NCBI GenBank assembly: GCA_947502635.1
Contig: CANNAN010000005.1
Coordinates: 124,001-188,000, forward strand
Origin: an uncultured Flavobacteriaceae bacterium
GTDB taxonomy: Bacteria > Bacteroidota > Bacteroidia > Flavobacteriales > Flavobacteriaceae
Length of the DNA stretch: 64,000 nucleotides
Direction: 5' to 3'
The notes beneath the pieces were generated by a model. That model ran no database searches and was not told where the DNA came from. It saw only the letters and a list, made by a program, of their open reading frames with translations. Made by a program: the position numbers and the translations under genes. Below, piece by piece: positions 28,199-39,200 of the stretch; position 1 is the stretch's first letter, and every line of letters begins with the position of its first letter.

Positions 28199-29125
28199 AT
28201 GAATTTAAAAGCAAATTATACCCATCTTATCAAAACCGAAGCAAAACGACTTGGGTTTTTATCATGCGGTATTAGTAAGGCTCAATTTTTAGAAGAAGAA
28301 GCGCCACGATTAGAAAACTGGCTAAATAAGAATATGAACGGACAAATGCAGTACATGGAAAACCATTTTGATAAACGTTTAGATCCAACAAAATTGGTAG
28401 AAGGCTCAAAAAGTGTTGTTTCATTATTATTGAATTACTATCCGTTAGAATTTCAACAAGATAAAACTGCTCCAAAAATTAGTAAATATGCTTATGGGAC
28501 AGACTATCATTTTGTAATAAAAGACAAATTAAAATCACTTTTAAACTTTATTCAAGAAGAAATTGGTGAGGTTGATGGACGTGCTTTTGTAGATTCTGCC
28601 CCTGTTTTAGATAAAGCCTGGGCTGCAAAAAGTGGATTGGGTTGGATTGGGAAGCATAGTAATTTATTAACCCAGCAAGTAGGATCTTTTTATTTTATTG
28701 CAGAACTTATTATCGATTTAGATTTAGAATACGATTTACCAACCACAGACCATTGTGGTACATGTACGGCATGTATTGATGCGTGTCCAACACAAGCAAT
28801 AACAGAACCTTATGTTGTAGACGGAAGCAAATGTATTTCGTATTTCACAATAGAACTAAAAGAAAATATTCCATCAGATTTTAAAGGTCAATTTGACGAT
28901 TGGATGTTTGGCTGTGATGTCTGTCAGGATGTATGTCCTTGGAATCGATTCTCAAAATCACATAGCGAACCACTTTTTAATCCGCATCCAGAACTCTTAT
29001 CCATGACAAAAAAAGACTGGGAGGAGGTTACACAAGAAACATTTAGTAAGGTGTTTAAGAAATCTGCGGTTAAGCGTACTAAATATTCTGGTTTAAAAAG
29101 GAATATTGAATTTTTAAAAAGTTAA
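28199..29125 (+). CDS. queG: Epoxyqueuosine reductase QueG
   Basis: 308 residues. QueG is a cobalamin and iron-sulfur enzyme that carries out the last step of queuosine tRNA modification (epoxyqueuosine to queuosine). A DUF1730-type N-terminal domain is followed by two ferredoxin-like cysteine sets, [12 protein letters not shown] and [11 protein letters not shown]. The conserved segments [20 protein letters not shown] and [10 protein letters not shown] are present. The ATG lies just after the REP-like element, with ATAGAAG before it. Confidence 0.95.
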   Translation: MNLKANYTHLIKTEAKRLGFLSCGISKAQFLEEEAPRLENWLNKNMNGQMQYMENHFDKRLDPTKLVEGSKSVVSLLLNYYPLEFQQDKTAPKISKYAYGTDYHFVIKDKLKSLLNFIQEEIGEVDGRAFVDSAPVLDKAWAAKSGLGWIGKHSNLLTQQVGSFYFIAELIIDLDLEYDLPTTDHCGTCTACIDACPTQAITEPYVVDGSKCISYFTIELKENIPSDFKGQFDDWMFGCDVCQDVCPWNRFSKSHSEPLFNPHPELLSMTKKDWEEVTQETFSKVFKKSAVKRTKYSGLKRNIEFLKS

Positions 29126-29184
29126 ATCATTGTTTTATTGATAAGACTTTTAATTTCTTTAACCTTTATTTAATAGTGGATTAG

Positions 29185-29192
29185 TATATTTG
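29185..29192 (+). promoter_or_regulatory. -7 box TATATTTG
   Basis: Exact TAnnTTTG match 26 bases before the ATG at 29218, giving a short leader. Confidence 0.5.
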
Positions 29193-29217
29193 CTGTTGCA
29201 AAAAAAGAATCAATATT

Positions 29218-29913
29218 ATGAAAAATAAGTTTTTAATAGTTATTTTTATTTGTCTTTCTCAAATCGTTATTTCTCAGAATTGCGAAGCTATTTCTCCTTA
29301 TACAGAAGGAATGCGTTTAGAGTATACCAACTACAATAAAAAGGGAAAAGTTAAATCTGTAGATAATTATGTTGTAACCTCGGTATCGACAGTAAATGAA
29401 GCACTTATTATAGAGATTGAGTCTACTCAAAAAAATGATAAAAACAAAGAAGGCGTAGCAAGAAAAGATATACTCAAATGCGTAGATGGTAATTTTTATG
29501 TAGATATGTCTGGTTATTTAGCACATCAAAATGACGACCAAAAAAGTAACCTACAAGTTCAGGCAGAAGGTGATTTTTTGGAATTTCCAGATGAACTAAC
29601 AGAGAATATGGAGCTAAAAGATGCAACTATAGAATTGAAAATAGGTAGTGATGACAGTGCTTCTTCTGCTTCTTTTGCAGATATGAAGGTTTATAATCGA
29701 AAAGTAGTTCAAAATACGTCATTCAAAAATCAGGCTGGAGAGTTTGATGCTTATAAAATGACTTTCGATTACATTTTTACCATGGGCTTTATTAAAATGA
29801 GAGGTTCTGGTATAGAATGGTATGTAAAAGGTATCGGTATTGTAAAAACTGAAAGTTATAGTAAAAAAGGCAAGTTGCGTTGGATACGGGAACTTACCAA
29901 AATAAACACATAA
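29218..29913 (+). CDS. Secreted beta-rich protein of unknown function (TapB/DUF3108-like)
   Basis: 231 residues. A signal peptide ends at VISQN, followed by a single soluble domain with many beta strands (YTEGMRLEYTNYNKKGK near the start, GSGIEWYVKGIGIVKTE near the end). The pattern resembles Bacteroidota periplasmic or outer-membrane DUF3108/TapB-like proteins. This is recognition by eye only, and no catalytic motif is seen. It has its own promoter box and no obvious operon partners, lying between queG and maeB. Confidence 0.6.
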   Translation: MKNKFLIVIFICLSQIVISQNCEAISPYTEGMRLEYTNYNKKGKVKSVDNYVVTSVSTVNEALIIEIESTQKNDKNKEGVARKDILKCVDGNFYVDMSGYLAHQNDDQKSNLQVQAEGDFLEFPDELTENMELKDATIELKIGSDDSASSASFADMKVYNRKVVQNTSFKNQAGEFDAYKMTFDYIFTMGFIKMRGSGIEWYVKGIGIVKTESYSKKGKLRWIRELTKINT

Positions 29914-30294
29914 GAATTTGTACAATAATATCCGTTTTTAATCTAAAGATTCTTCGACTCTTGGGTTAGGGTTTTTTGACCTTTCTTATCGAAGGGAGCG
30001 TTCTTTTTTAGGGTGCGTAGAGCAAAGTAAATAATAAAAATGTACATCTTCTTTAAAAGATGTGTACGCCTTAGTGTCAATAGCTAGGGATAGTAGCTTT
30101 CAAGATTTTTTTTATTTTATTAACCTTACTAAAAGGTTCGATAGGATTATTATCTTTGAAAACAATAAAAAGACCTTTAATAGTAACTTAAAGGTTTCTT
30201 TTAAACTATCATTCTCGCGAAATCATAGATTTGTGAATTTATACTATCATATATAATCAGTACGTAGTGGGAATCAATTAATTAACCATAATTT
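29914..30294 (+). other. Intergenic region before maeB
   Basis: I see no convincing gene here. Contents are a fragment matching the REP-like element (AGATTCTTCGACT, 29947-29959), an imperfect hairpin around 30042-30068 (GTACATCTT / AAGATGTGTAC), an 8-bp hairpin (ACCTTTAA 30173-30180 with TTAAAGGT 30188-30195, followed by T-rich sequence), and the maeB promoter box at 30226. A 64-codon open frame at 30062-30256 is Phe/Lys/Asn-rich and begins inside the hairpin, so I do not treat it as a gene. Confidence 0.5.
30226..30233 (+). promoter_or_regulatory. -7 box TAGATTTG for maeB
   Basis: Exact TAnnTTTG match 62 bases before the maeB ATG. No -33 TTG at the expected distance. Confidence 0.5.
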
Positions 30295-32592
30295 ATGAGT
30301 GAAGAAAGCAAACGAAGAGAGGCCCTTATATATCACGCTAAACCAACTCCAGGAAAAATAAAGGTTGTTCCAACCAAAAAATACGCTAGTCAAAGAGATC
30401 TGTCTTTAGCCTATTCACCAGGTGTTGCAGCACCGTGTTTAGAGATTGAAAAAGATAAAGAGACGGCTTATAAATACACAGCTAAAGGAAATTTGGTTGC
30501 GGTAATATCTAACGGAACGGCTGTTTTAGGTTTAGGGAATATTGGTCCAGAAGCCTCAAAACCAGTGATGGAAGGAAAAGGGTTGCTGTTTAAGATTTTT
30601 GCTGATATTGATGTATTTGATATTGAAGTAGGAACCGAGAATGTGGATGAATTCATTCAAACGGTGAAAATGATAGCGCCAACTTTTGGTGGAATTAATT
30701 TGGAAGATATAAAAGCACCAGAGGCTTTTGAAATTGAAAGACGTCTAAAAGAAGAGTTGGATATTCCTGTAATGCATGATGACCAACATGGTACAGCAAT
30801 TATTTCGGCTGCAGCATTATTAAATGCAGTAGAACTTGCAGGAAAGAAGCTAGATCAAGTTAAAATAGTAATTAGTGGAGCAGGTGCTGCTGCTATTTCA
30901 TGTTCGCGTTTGTACCAGGCTTGTGGTGCAAAAAGAGAAAACATGGTTATGTTAGACAGTAAAGGTGTTATTAGAAATGATAGAGATAGTCTTACTTCGG
31001 AAAAAGCAGAGTTTGCTACTCATAGAAAAATAGATACACTTGATGAAGCTATGAAAGATGCCGATGTTTTTATCGGTCTTTCCATGGCAAATATTGTATC
31101 ACCAGAGATGTTATTAGCTATGGCAAAAAATCCAATTGTTTTTGCGATGGCTAATCCAGATCCAGAAATAAAATACGACATTGCAGTTGCTACCCGTAAA
31201 GACATTATTATGGCTACAGGTCGTAGTGACCATCCTAATCAAGTAAATAATGTATTAGGGTTCCCATTTATATTTAGAGGGGCATTGGATGTACGAGCGA
31301 CAAAAATTAACGAAGCTATGAAAATGGCCGCTGTTAAAGCTTTAGCAAAATTGGCAAAAGAACCCGTTCCAGAACAAGTTAATGTAGCTTATGGAGAAAC
31401 CAGACTTACCTTTGGTAAAGATTATATTATACCAAAACCTTTTGATCCTCGTTTAATTGCCGAAGTGCCTCCAGCAGTTGCAAAAGCAGCTATGGAAAGT
31501 GGTGTGGCTAAACACCCTATTAAAGATTGGAATAAATATAAAGATGCCTTGTTAGAGCGATTAGGTTCTGATAATAAGTTGGTTAGATTGCTTCTCAATA
31601 GGGCAAAACTAAACCCAAAACGTGTCGTGTTTGCTGAGGCTGATCAACTTGATGTTTTAAAAGCAGCTCAAATAGTATACGAAGAAGGGATAGCGCATCC
31701 AATTCTATTAGGAAGAAAAGAAACTATAGAATCTCTTATGGCTGAAATTGATTTCGATGCAGATATTTCAATAATAGATCCCAAAACAGAAGAAGAAAAC
31801 GAACGTAAAAATAAATATGCAAAAGTATATTGGGAACAACGAAAACGAAGAGGTGTAACATATTATTCTGCACAGCGTTTAATGAGAGAACGTAATTACT
31901 TTGCTGCAATGATGGTTAATGAAGGCGATGCAGACGCTCTTATTTCAGGATACTCTCGTAATTATCCAACGGTAGTAAAACCAATGCTTGAACTTATTGG
32001 TATGATAAATGGCGTTACCCGCGCTGCTACTACTAACTTAATGATGACCAAAAGAGGGCCATTGTTTTTAAGTGATACTTCCATAAATATTGATCCAAGC
32101 GCTAAAGATTTAGCTAAAATTGCGCAAATGACATCAAAAGTGATTAAGATGTTCGGATTAGATCCCGTTTTGGCTATGGTATCCTATTCTAATTTTGGTT
32201 CATCAGATAATGAAAAGTCATCTAAAATTCGTGAAGCAGTGTCTTATTTACATCGCCATTATCCAGATATGAATGTAGATGGTGAATTACAAACCGATTT
32301 TGCTTTAAATGATGACATGCTTCGAGAGCGGTTCCCGTTTTCAAAACTGGTTGGAAAGAAAGTAAATGCATTAATTTTTCCAAATCTAGATTCCGCAAAT
32401 ATTACTTATAAATTGCTGAAAGAATTAAATGAGGCCGATTCTATCGGACCTATTATGATGGGGATGAAAAAACCAGTTCATATCCTACAATTAGGAGCAA
32501 GTGTTGATGAAATTGTAAATATGACAGCAATCGCTGTTATTGATGCCCAGCATAAAGAAAAGTGGGAATTAGAAAATGCTGCTAGGAAGTAA
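30295..32592 (+). CDS. maeB: NADP-dependent malic enzyme with phosphotransacetylase-like domain
   Basis: 765 residues, the usual length of MaeB-type fusions. Residues 1-~425 are the malic enzyme (conserved [29 protein letters not shown], and the nucleotide-binding [11 protein letters not shown]). Residues ~430-765 are a phosphate acetyltransferase-like domain that is regulatory rather than catalytic in characterised members. It decarboxylates malate to pyruvate with NADP+, feeding gluconeogenic or lipid metabolism. ruvA follows after 49 bases but has its own promoter box. Confidence 0.95.
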   Translation: MSEESKRREALIYHAKPTPGKIKVVPTKKYASQRDLSLAYSPGVAAPCLEIEKDKETAYKYTAKGNLVAVISNGTAVLGLGNIGPEASKPVMEGKGLLFKIFADIDVFDIEVGTENVDEFIQTVKMIAPTFGGINLEDIKAPEAFEIERRLKEELDIPVMHDDQHGTAIISAAALLNAVELAGKKLDQVKIVISGAGAAAISCSRLYQACGAKRENMVMLDSKGVIRNDRDSLTSEKAEFATHRKIDTLDEAMKDADVFIGLSMANIVSPEMLLAMAKNPIVFAMANPDPEIKYDIAVATRKDIIMATGRSDHPNQVNNVLGFPFIFRGALDVRATKINEAMKMAAVKALAKLAKEPVPEQVNVAYGETRLTFGKDYIIPKPFDPRLIAEVPPAVAKAAMESGVAKHPIKDWNKYKDALLERLGSDNKLVRLLLNRAKLNPKRVVFAEADQLDVLKAAQIVYEEGIAHPILLGRKETIESLMAEIDFDADISIIDPKTEEENERKNKYAKVYWEQRKRRGVTYYSAQRLMRERNYFAAMMVNEGDADALISGYSRNYPTVVKPMLELIGMINGVTRAATTNLMMTKRGPLFLSDTSINIDPSAKDLAKIAQMTSKVIKMFGLDPVLAMVSYSNFGSSDNEKSSKIREAVSYLHRHYPDMNVDGELQTDFALNDDMLRERFPFSKLVGKKVNALIFPNLDSANITYKLLKELNEADSIGPIMMGMKKPVHILQLGASVDEIVNMTAIAVIDAQHKEKWELENAARK

Positions 32593-32612
32593 ATTAGTGC
32601 AAATAAATTTAT

Positions 32613-32620
32613 TACATTTG
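32613..32620 (+). promoter_or_regulatory. -7 box TACATTTG for ruvA-sprA
   Basis: Exact TAnnTTTG match 22 bases before the ruvA ATG. It is likely to drive ruvA and the sprA gene that follows it with a 6-base gap. Confidence 0.55.
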
Positions 32621-32641
32621 GTCGGTTAACTAACAAGATAC

Positions 32642-33223
32642 ATGATAACGCATATTCAAGGAAAACTCACTGAAAAAAATCCAACGCATGTTGTTATAGA
32701 ATGTAACGGTGTTGGTTACATGTTAAATATTTCATTGCATACGTTTTCTCAAATACCAGACAATGAGTATTTAAAGCTTTTTACACACCTTCAAGTTAAA
32801 GAAGATTCACATACACTTTATGGGTTTTCATCGTTGGCAGAAAGAGAGATTTTTAGACTACTAATATCCGTAAGTGGTATTGGAGCAAGTATAGCACGTA
32901 CCATGTTATCATCATTAACACCAAAACAAGTAAGAGAAGGAATTGCGTCAAGCGATGTTGCTTTAATTCAATCTATAAAAGGCATTGGAGCAAAAACAGC
33001 GCAACGTGTTATTTTAGATTTAAAAGACAAAATCTTAAAGATTTATGATATTGACGAAGTTTCCGTTTCTCAAGGCAATACCAATAAAGAAGAAGCGTTA
33101 TCTGCTTTAGAAGTACTTGGTTTTGCAAAAAAGCAGGCTGAACGAGTTGTGGATAAAATTATAATTACAGAACCAGATGCTAATGTGGAAACCATTATCA
33201 AACAGGCTTTAAAAAATTTATAA
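32642..33223 (+). CDS. ruvA: Holliday junction DNA-binding protein RuvA
   Basis: 193 residues. An N-terminal OB fold (MITHIQGKLTEKNPTHVVIE) leads into a double helix-hairpin-helix region (LLISVSGIGASIARTMLS; IKGIGAKTAQRVILDLKDK) and a C-terminal RuvB-interacting domain (EEALSALEVLGF). RuvA clamps four-way junctions for RuvB (25.6 kb). It is followed 6 bases later by sprA, an arrangement common in Flavobacteriaceae. Confidence 0.96.
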   Translation: MITHIQGKLTEKNPTHVVIECNGVGYMLNISLHTFSQIPDNEYLKLFTHLQVKEDSHTLYGFSSLAEREIFRLLISVSGIGASIARTMLSSLTPKQVREGIASSDVALIQSIKGIGAKTAQRVILDLKDKILKIYDIDEVSVSQGNTNKEEALSALEVLGFAKKQAERVVDKIIITEPDANVETIIKQALKNL

Positions 33224-33229
33224 TAGACT

Positions 33230-36200
33230 TTGAATAAAACGAATATCAAATTTTATAAATCAATAACAAATTGTCGTATTGTAAGACCTGTGTTGAGCGC
33301 AGTCGGAATAAGTAAAAGTGCTTTTTTTATTTTTGCACTACTTTGTTCGGTAGTAGGGTGGTCTCAAGAACCTGTTGAACAAGACTCCGTTAAAACGGGT
33401 TATAATTTAGGTCGTTTAAAAACACCAAACCCTAATAGTGTAGAATCGAAATACACTTACGATCCCACTACTAATAGATATATTTATACCGAAAAAATAG
33501 GGAATTTTGATATTAATTTTCCAATTATTTTAACACCTAAAGAGTATTATGCTTTAGTTGCTAAAGAAAACTTAAAGTCTTATTATAAAGAAAAAATTGA
33601 TGCTTTTGATGGTAAAAAAGGAGATGCAAAAGATGGGCAAAAAAATCTACTACCAGAGTTTTATGTAAAATCAGGCCTTTTTGAAACTATTTTTGGAGGC
33701 AATACGATTGAGGTCATTCCACAAGGGTCTGTAGAGATGGATTTAGGGGTCTTATTTTCGAAGCAAGATAATCCGTCATTTTCACCTAGAAACAGAAGTA
33801 ATTTTACATTTGATTTTGACCAACGAATTAGTTTGAGTTTATTAGGAAAAGTTGGTACTCGGTTACAAGTAACAGCGAATTATGATACACAATCAACTTT
33901 CGACTTTCAAAATCTTATTAAATTAGAATATGCACCTACAGAAGATGATATCATTCAAAAAATAGAAGTCGGTAATGTAAGTATGCCTTTAAATAGCTCG
34001 TTAATCACTGGAGCCCAAAGTTTATTTGGTGTAAAAGCACAGTTGCAGTTTGGAAAAACAACGGTTACAGGTGTGTTTTCCGAACAAAAATCACAAGCTA
34101 ATACTGTCATCGCGCAAGGTGGTGGTACTGTTGAAGAATTTGATTTATTTATTAGAGATTATGATGAAAATAGGCACTTCTTTATAGCACAGTATTTTAA
34201 AGATACTTACGATACGGCTTTAAAGAATTATCCGTTTATAAATAATAGGGGATTACAAATTACAAGGTTGGAACTTTGGGTTACCAATAGAAGTAATAGA
34301 ACTGAAAATGTTAGAAACATTGTGGCGCTTCAAGATTTAGGAGAGTCAGACCCTACTAAGATAGGATCTGCAGTTAATATTCTAAATCCAGGTGCTGTAC
34401 CAAATAATCCTAATAATGCATTAGATCCAACCAATATTGGAGGTGCAGGATCTCAGATTTCGAATGCTATTAGAGACGTAGCTACCGTACAATCGGGAAT
34501 AACAGTACCAGGTGTTACAGAAGGATTTGATTATGCAAAACTAGAAAATGCTAGAAAATTAATAAATGGCCAGGAGTATACTTTAAATTCAGAATTAGGA
34601 TATGTATCATTAAATCAGCGTTTAAATAATGATGAGATATTAGCAGTTGCATTCCAATACACTTTAGGTGGAGAAGTATACCAGGTGGGGGAGTTTGCGA
34701 ATGATGGTGTCGATGCTACCGATGTGACTACCAATCCTTCAGGCCAAGTAACACAAGTTGTCAACTCAAATTTAATTTTAAAATTATTAAAAAGTAGTAT
34801 TACTAATGTAGAGCAACCTATATGGGATTTAATGATGAAAAATATCTACGATACAGGTGCTTTCAATTTAAGTCCAGAGGATTTTAAACTTAATATTTTT
34901 TATAATGAAGCATCTCCACTAAACTTTATAACGCCAGTAGGAGCTAGTTTTGCTCTGGATATAAATGGAAACCCTGTTAATGGATCTACACCAGAAGAAA
35001 ATTTAATACAAAATGTACCATTATTAAGAGTCTTTAATTTAGATAAGCTTAATTTTAATAATGACCCTCAGACTAAAGGTGATGGTTTTTTTGATTTTTT
35101 ACCAGGCATTACTGTGATTCCTCAAAATGGAAAAATAGTCTTTACCAGTTCAGAACCTTTTGGAGAATATCTTTTTAATGTATTAGGAGGTGGTAATTAT
35201 GAAAATAATGCTTCATATAATGAGAGTCAAAGTAAGTATGTATTTGATGCCCTGTATAAAAGTACAAAAACAGCTGCTTTAGAAGAAGTTGAGAAAAATA
35301 AATTCAGATTAACAGGACGTTATAAATCTACAGGAGGTGATGGTATTCCTATTGGGGCCTTTAATGTACCACGAGGATCTGTTAGAGTTACCGCAGGTGG
35401 TCGTGTTTTAGTTGAAGGGATTGATTATACTGTGAATTATCAATTGGGACGTGTTCAGATTTTAGATGAAGCGCTAAAAGCATCCAATACACCAATTCAA
35501 GTTTCTACTGAGAATAATGCTGTTTTTGGTCAACAAACAAGGCGTTTTACAGGAATAAATGTAGAGCATAAGTTTAATGAGAACTTTCTGTTAGGAGCCA
35601 CACTTTTAAATCTTAATGAACGCCCAATCACTCAAAAAGCAAATTTTGGGTCAGAACCTATAAATAATACCATTTTTGGTTTTAATGGAAATTATGCCAC
35701 CAAAGTGCCTTTTTTAACAAGATTAGTTAATAAGCTACCAAATATTGATACAGATGTAGAATCAAACTTGTCATTAAGAGGTGAGTTTGCTTATTTAGCA
35801 CCAGGTGCTCCAAAAAGAACTAATTTTAATGGAGAGGCCACATCTTATGTGGATGATTTTGAAGGGTCTCAAAACGCTATCGATTTAAAATCTCAACAGT
35901 CTTGGTTTTTGTCGAGTAGGCCTTTAGATTTAGGTAGAAGTTATACGGAAGGACCAGAAGATGAAAATGGAATTCAAAATGGCTATGATAGAGCATTATT
36001 AAACTGGTATAGTATTGACCCTATATTTTATAGTAGTCAGCGCCCAGGAGAAATATCAGACGAAGATATTTCGAGCTTATATACCAGTCGTGTGTTTATT
36101 AATGAACTTTTTCCAGATAGAGACATTGTACAAGGTCAAAACTCGGTGCTTTTTACACTAGATTTGGCTTATTATCCAGAAGAAAGAGGTCCCTATAATT

Positions 36201-39200
36201 TTGAAGATTCAGCGGCCGACGGGATTATAGATAATCCTCAAAATAGTTGGGCAGGAATCACCCGTCAATTAACATCTACAGATTTTGAACAACAAAATGT
36301 AGAATATATTGAGTTTTGGTTGCAGGACCCTTTTGAAGAGAACCCAGGTAGTTTAGGAGGTAAACTTGTATTCAACCTTGGTAATATATCAGAAGATATT
36401 ATTAAGGATGGTAGGAAATTATACGAGAATGGTTTACCAAAAGATGGTGATATTAGTTTGTTGCAACCCACAGCTTGGGGAACCGTAGTGCCGCAAAATC
36501 AGTCATTAATTTATGCATTTGATACCACAGGGCAAGAGCGAACCAATCAAGATGTTGGTTATGATGGATATAATGACGTTCAGGAAACTAATGTTTTCGG
36601 TGCTAATTTTGGAGAAGATCCAGCGAACGATAATTATACTTATTTCTTAAATACAGAAGGGAATATATTTGAGCGTTATAAAAAGTATAATGGTGTAGAA
36701 GGAAATACACCAGAAACATTCACGAGTACAGATAGAGCAGCTAATACACAACCTGATGTAGAGGATATTAATCGTGATAATACTATGAACACGATTGATA
36801 GCTATTTTGAATATGAACTTGAAATTACTCCTAATACGTTAAATATTAACAATGAATTTATTGTTGATACAAAAAATGTTGAAGAAGTAACAGGTAGAAA
36901 TAGAAGATTATTACCTAATGGAGAAACAGTAGACCCAAAGTGGTATTTATTCAGAATTCCAGTTGAAAGCGAGATTGCAAAATCAGTTGGAAATATAGCA
37001 GATTTCAGATCCATTCGTTTCGCTCGTATGTATATAAAGGATTTTGTAGAGCCTACAGTATTTCGTTTTGGTACTTTAGATTTGGTTAGAAGTGATTGGA
37101 GACGTTACAAACAGACTTTAGATGATGAAGTTAATAATGAAGATGATGATACAGAATTTTCTTTGGGTATTATAGGAACTATTGAAAATGGAGATGATGG
37201 AACTTATGTAAGCCCTCCAGGTGTTACGCCAGAAGAACTATTTAATAATAATGCGGTAGTACGTCAAAATGAACAATCATTAGTTGCTAATATTTGTGAT
37301 TTAGAACCTGAGGATTCTCGTGGTGCTTTTAAAAATATTAGTATAGATATGCGTCAATATAAACGTTTAAGAATGTTTATACATGCAGAAGAAGATGGTG
37401 TAGGGTTTCCTGATAATGAAAGATTAATTGGTTTTGTTAGAATGGGTAATGACCTTACAGAGAATTATTATCAAATTGAAATTCCTTTATCAAAGTCTCC
37501 AGAAAATTCGACTGATGAAAATCTGGTTTGGCCTAATGAGAATGAAATTAATTTACCATTAAATATTTTAGGAAAAATAAAAGCACAATCTATTTCAGAA
37601 GGGCCTTTACCAAATAACGATCCTAGATTTTATGATGTTGTTAATGGAGACATCGTTGAAGTAAATAACCAATTTGCAGGCTATGTAACAGGGCAGCATC
37701 GTGTTGCTATAAAAGGGAATCCTAATTTTGGAGATATTAGAACACTTATGGTAGGTGTTAAAAATACACATACTTCTAATATCTGTACCAAGGTTTGGTT
37801 TAACGAACTACGCTTATCCGATTTAGATAATGAAGGTGGTTGGGCTGCCGTATTAAGTGTCGATACTAATCTTGCAGATTTTGCAAATATAAGTGCGACA
37901 GGAAGAAAAAGTACCTCTGGTTTTGGAGGTCTTGAGCAAGGACCTAGTCAGCGAAGTTTAGAAGATGTACAGCAATATGATGTCGTTACAAATATTAATG
38001 TTGGACAATTATTACCAAAAAAATGGGGAATTCAAGTCCCTTTTAATTATGCGCAAAGTGAAGAACTTATCACGCCCAAATACGATCAGTTTTACAAAGA
38101 TTTAACTTTAGATTCTAGATTGGATGCTGCAGCTACAAAAGCAGATAGAGATCAGATAAAAGAACAGTCTGAAGACTACACAAGAAGGCAAAGTATTAAT
38201 TTTATAGGTATTAGAAAAACTAGGACAACAGATGCTACACCACGTTTCTATGATGTGGAGAACTTAACTTTAAATTATTCATATAACAAAGTAGAGCATA
38301 GGGATTTTGAAATTGAAAATTCTGTAAATAAAACGGTTCGAGTAGGCGCAAATTATGCTTTTAATTTTAACCCAGTGACGATAGAACCTTTTAAGAAAAA
38401 TGATTCGTTATTTACAGGGAAATATTGGAAAATCTTAAAAGATTTCAATGTGAATTTGTTACCAACAAGTTTTACATTTAATACAGATATTAATAGACAA
38501 TTTAATCGCCAAAAGTTTAGAGAGATAGACCTGGCAGGAGGAAATATAGGTATAGAAGAATTATTTAGAAGAAATTATACATTCGATTTTCAATATACTA
38601 TTAATTATAACCTAACTAAATCACTACAGTTAAACTTTACTGCAGCCAATAATAATATAGTTCGTAACTACTTTAAAGATAATATTATTAATGGAGAACA
38701 AGATCCAACATTAGATGTTTGGGATGGCTTTTTAGATTTTGGAGATCCCAATAGGCAAAGTCAGAATTTAGGAATTACCTATCAGTTGCCAATCAATAAA
38801 ATTCCAACATTTAGTTTTCTGGATGCAACATATCAATATACAGGTAATTTCGATTGGCAAAAAGGCTCTGATTTGTATGGTGATGTTTCATTGCCTAACG
38901 ACCCTAATACCTACGATTTGGGTAATACTATTCAAAATTCAAACGTTCATAATATCAATTCGACATTAGATATGAATAGGTTTTATAAACATATCGGATT
39001 GGTAAAAAGACCTATTAAAAGAGTACGATCTAGATCAGCTTCAATTGGTGGTACACCACCTGGAGCCAATGAAAAAAAGAAAGCACCACCCAAAGCGAAG
39101 AATCAATCTGTTACAAAATTATTAAATGCAGGTGTTGATATCTTAACAAGTATAAAGAGAATTCAGCTTAATTATTCTGAAAATAACGGAACATTTTTAC

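Noticed and set aside
30062-30256. 64-codon open frame before maeB
   Set aside because: It begins inside a hairpin, overlaps the maeB promoter box, has biased Phe/Lys/Asn content and no recognisable domain.
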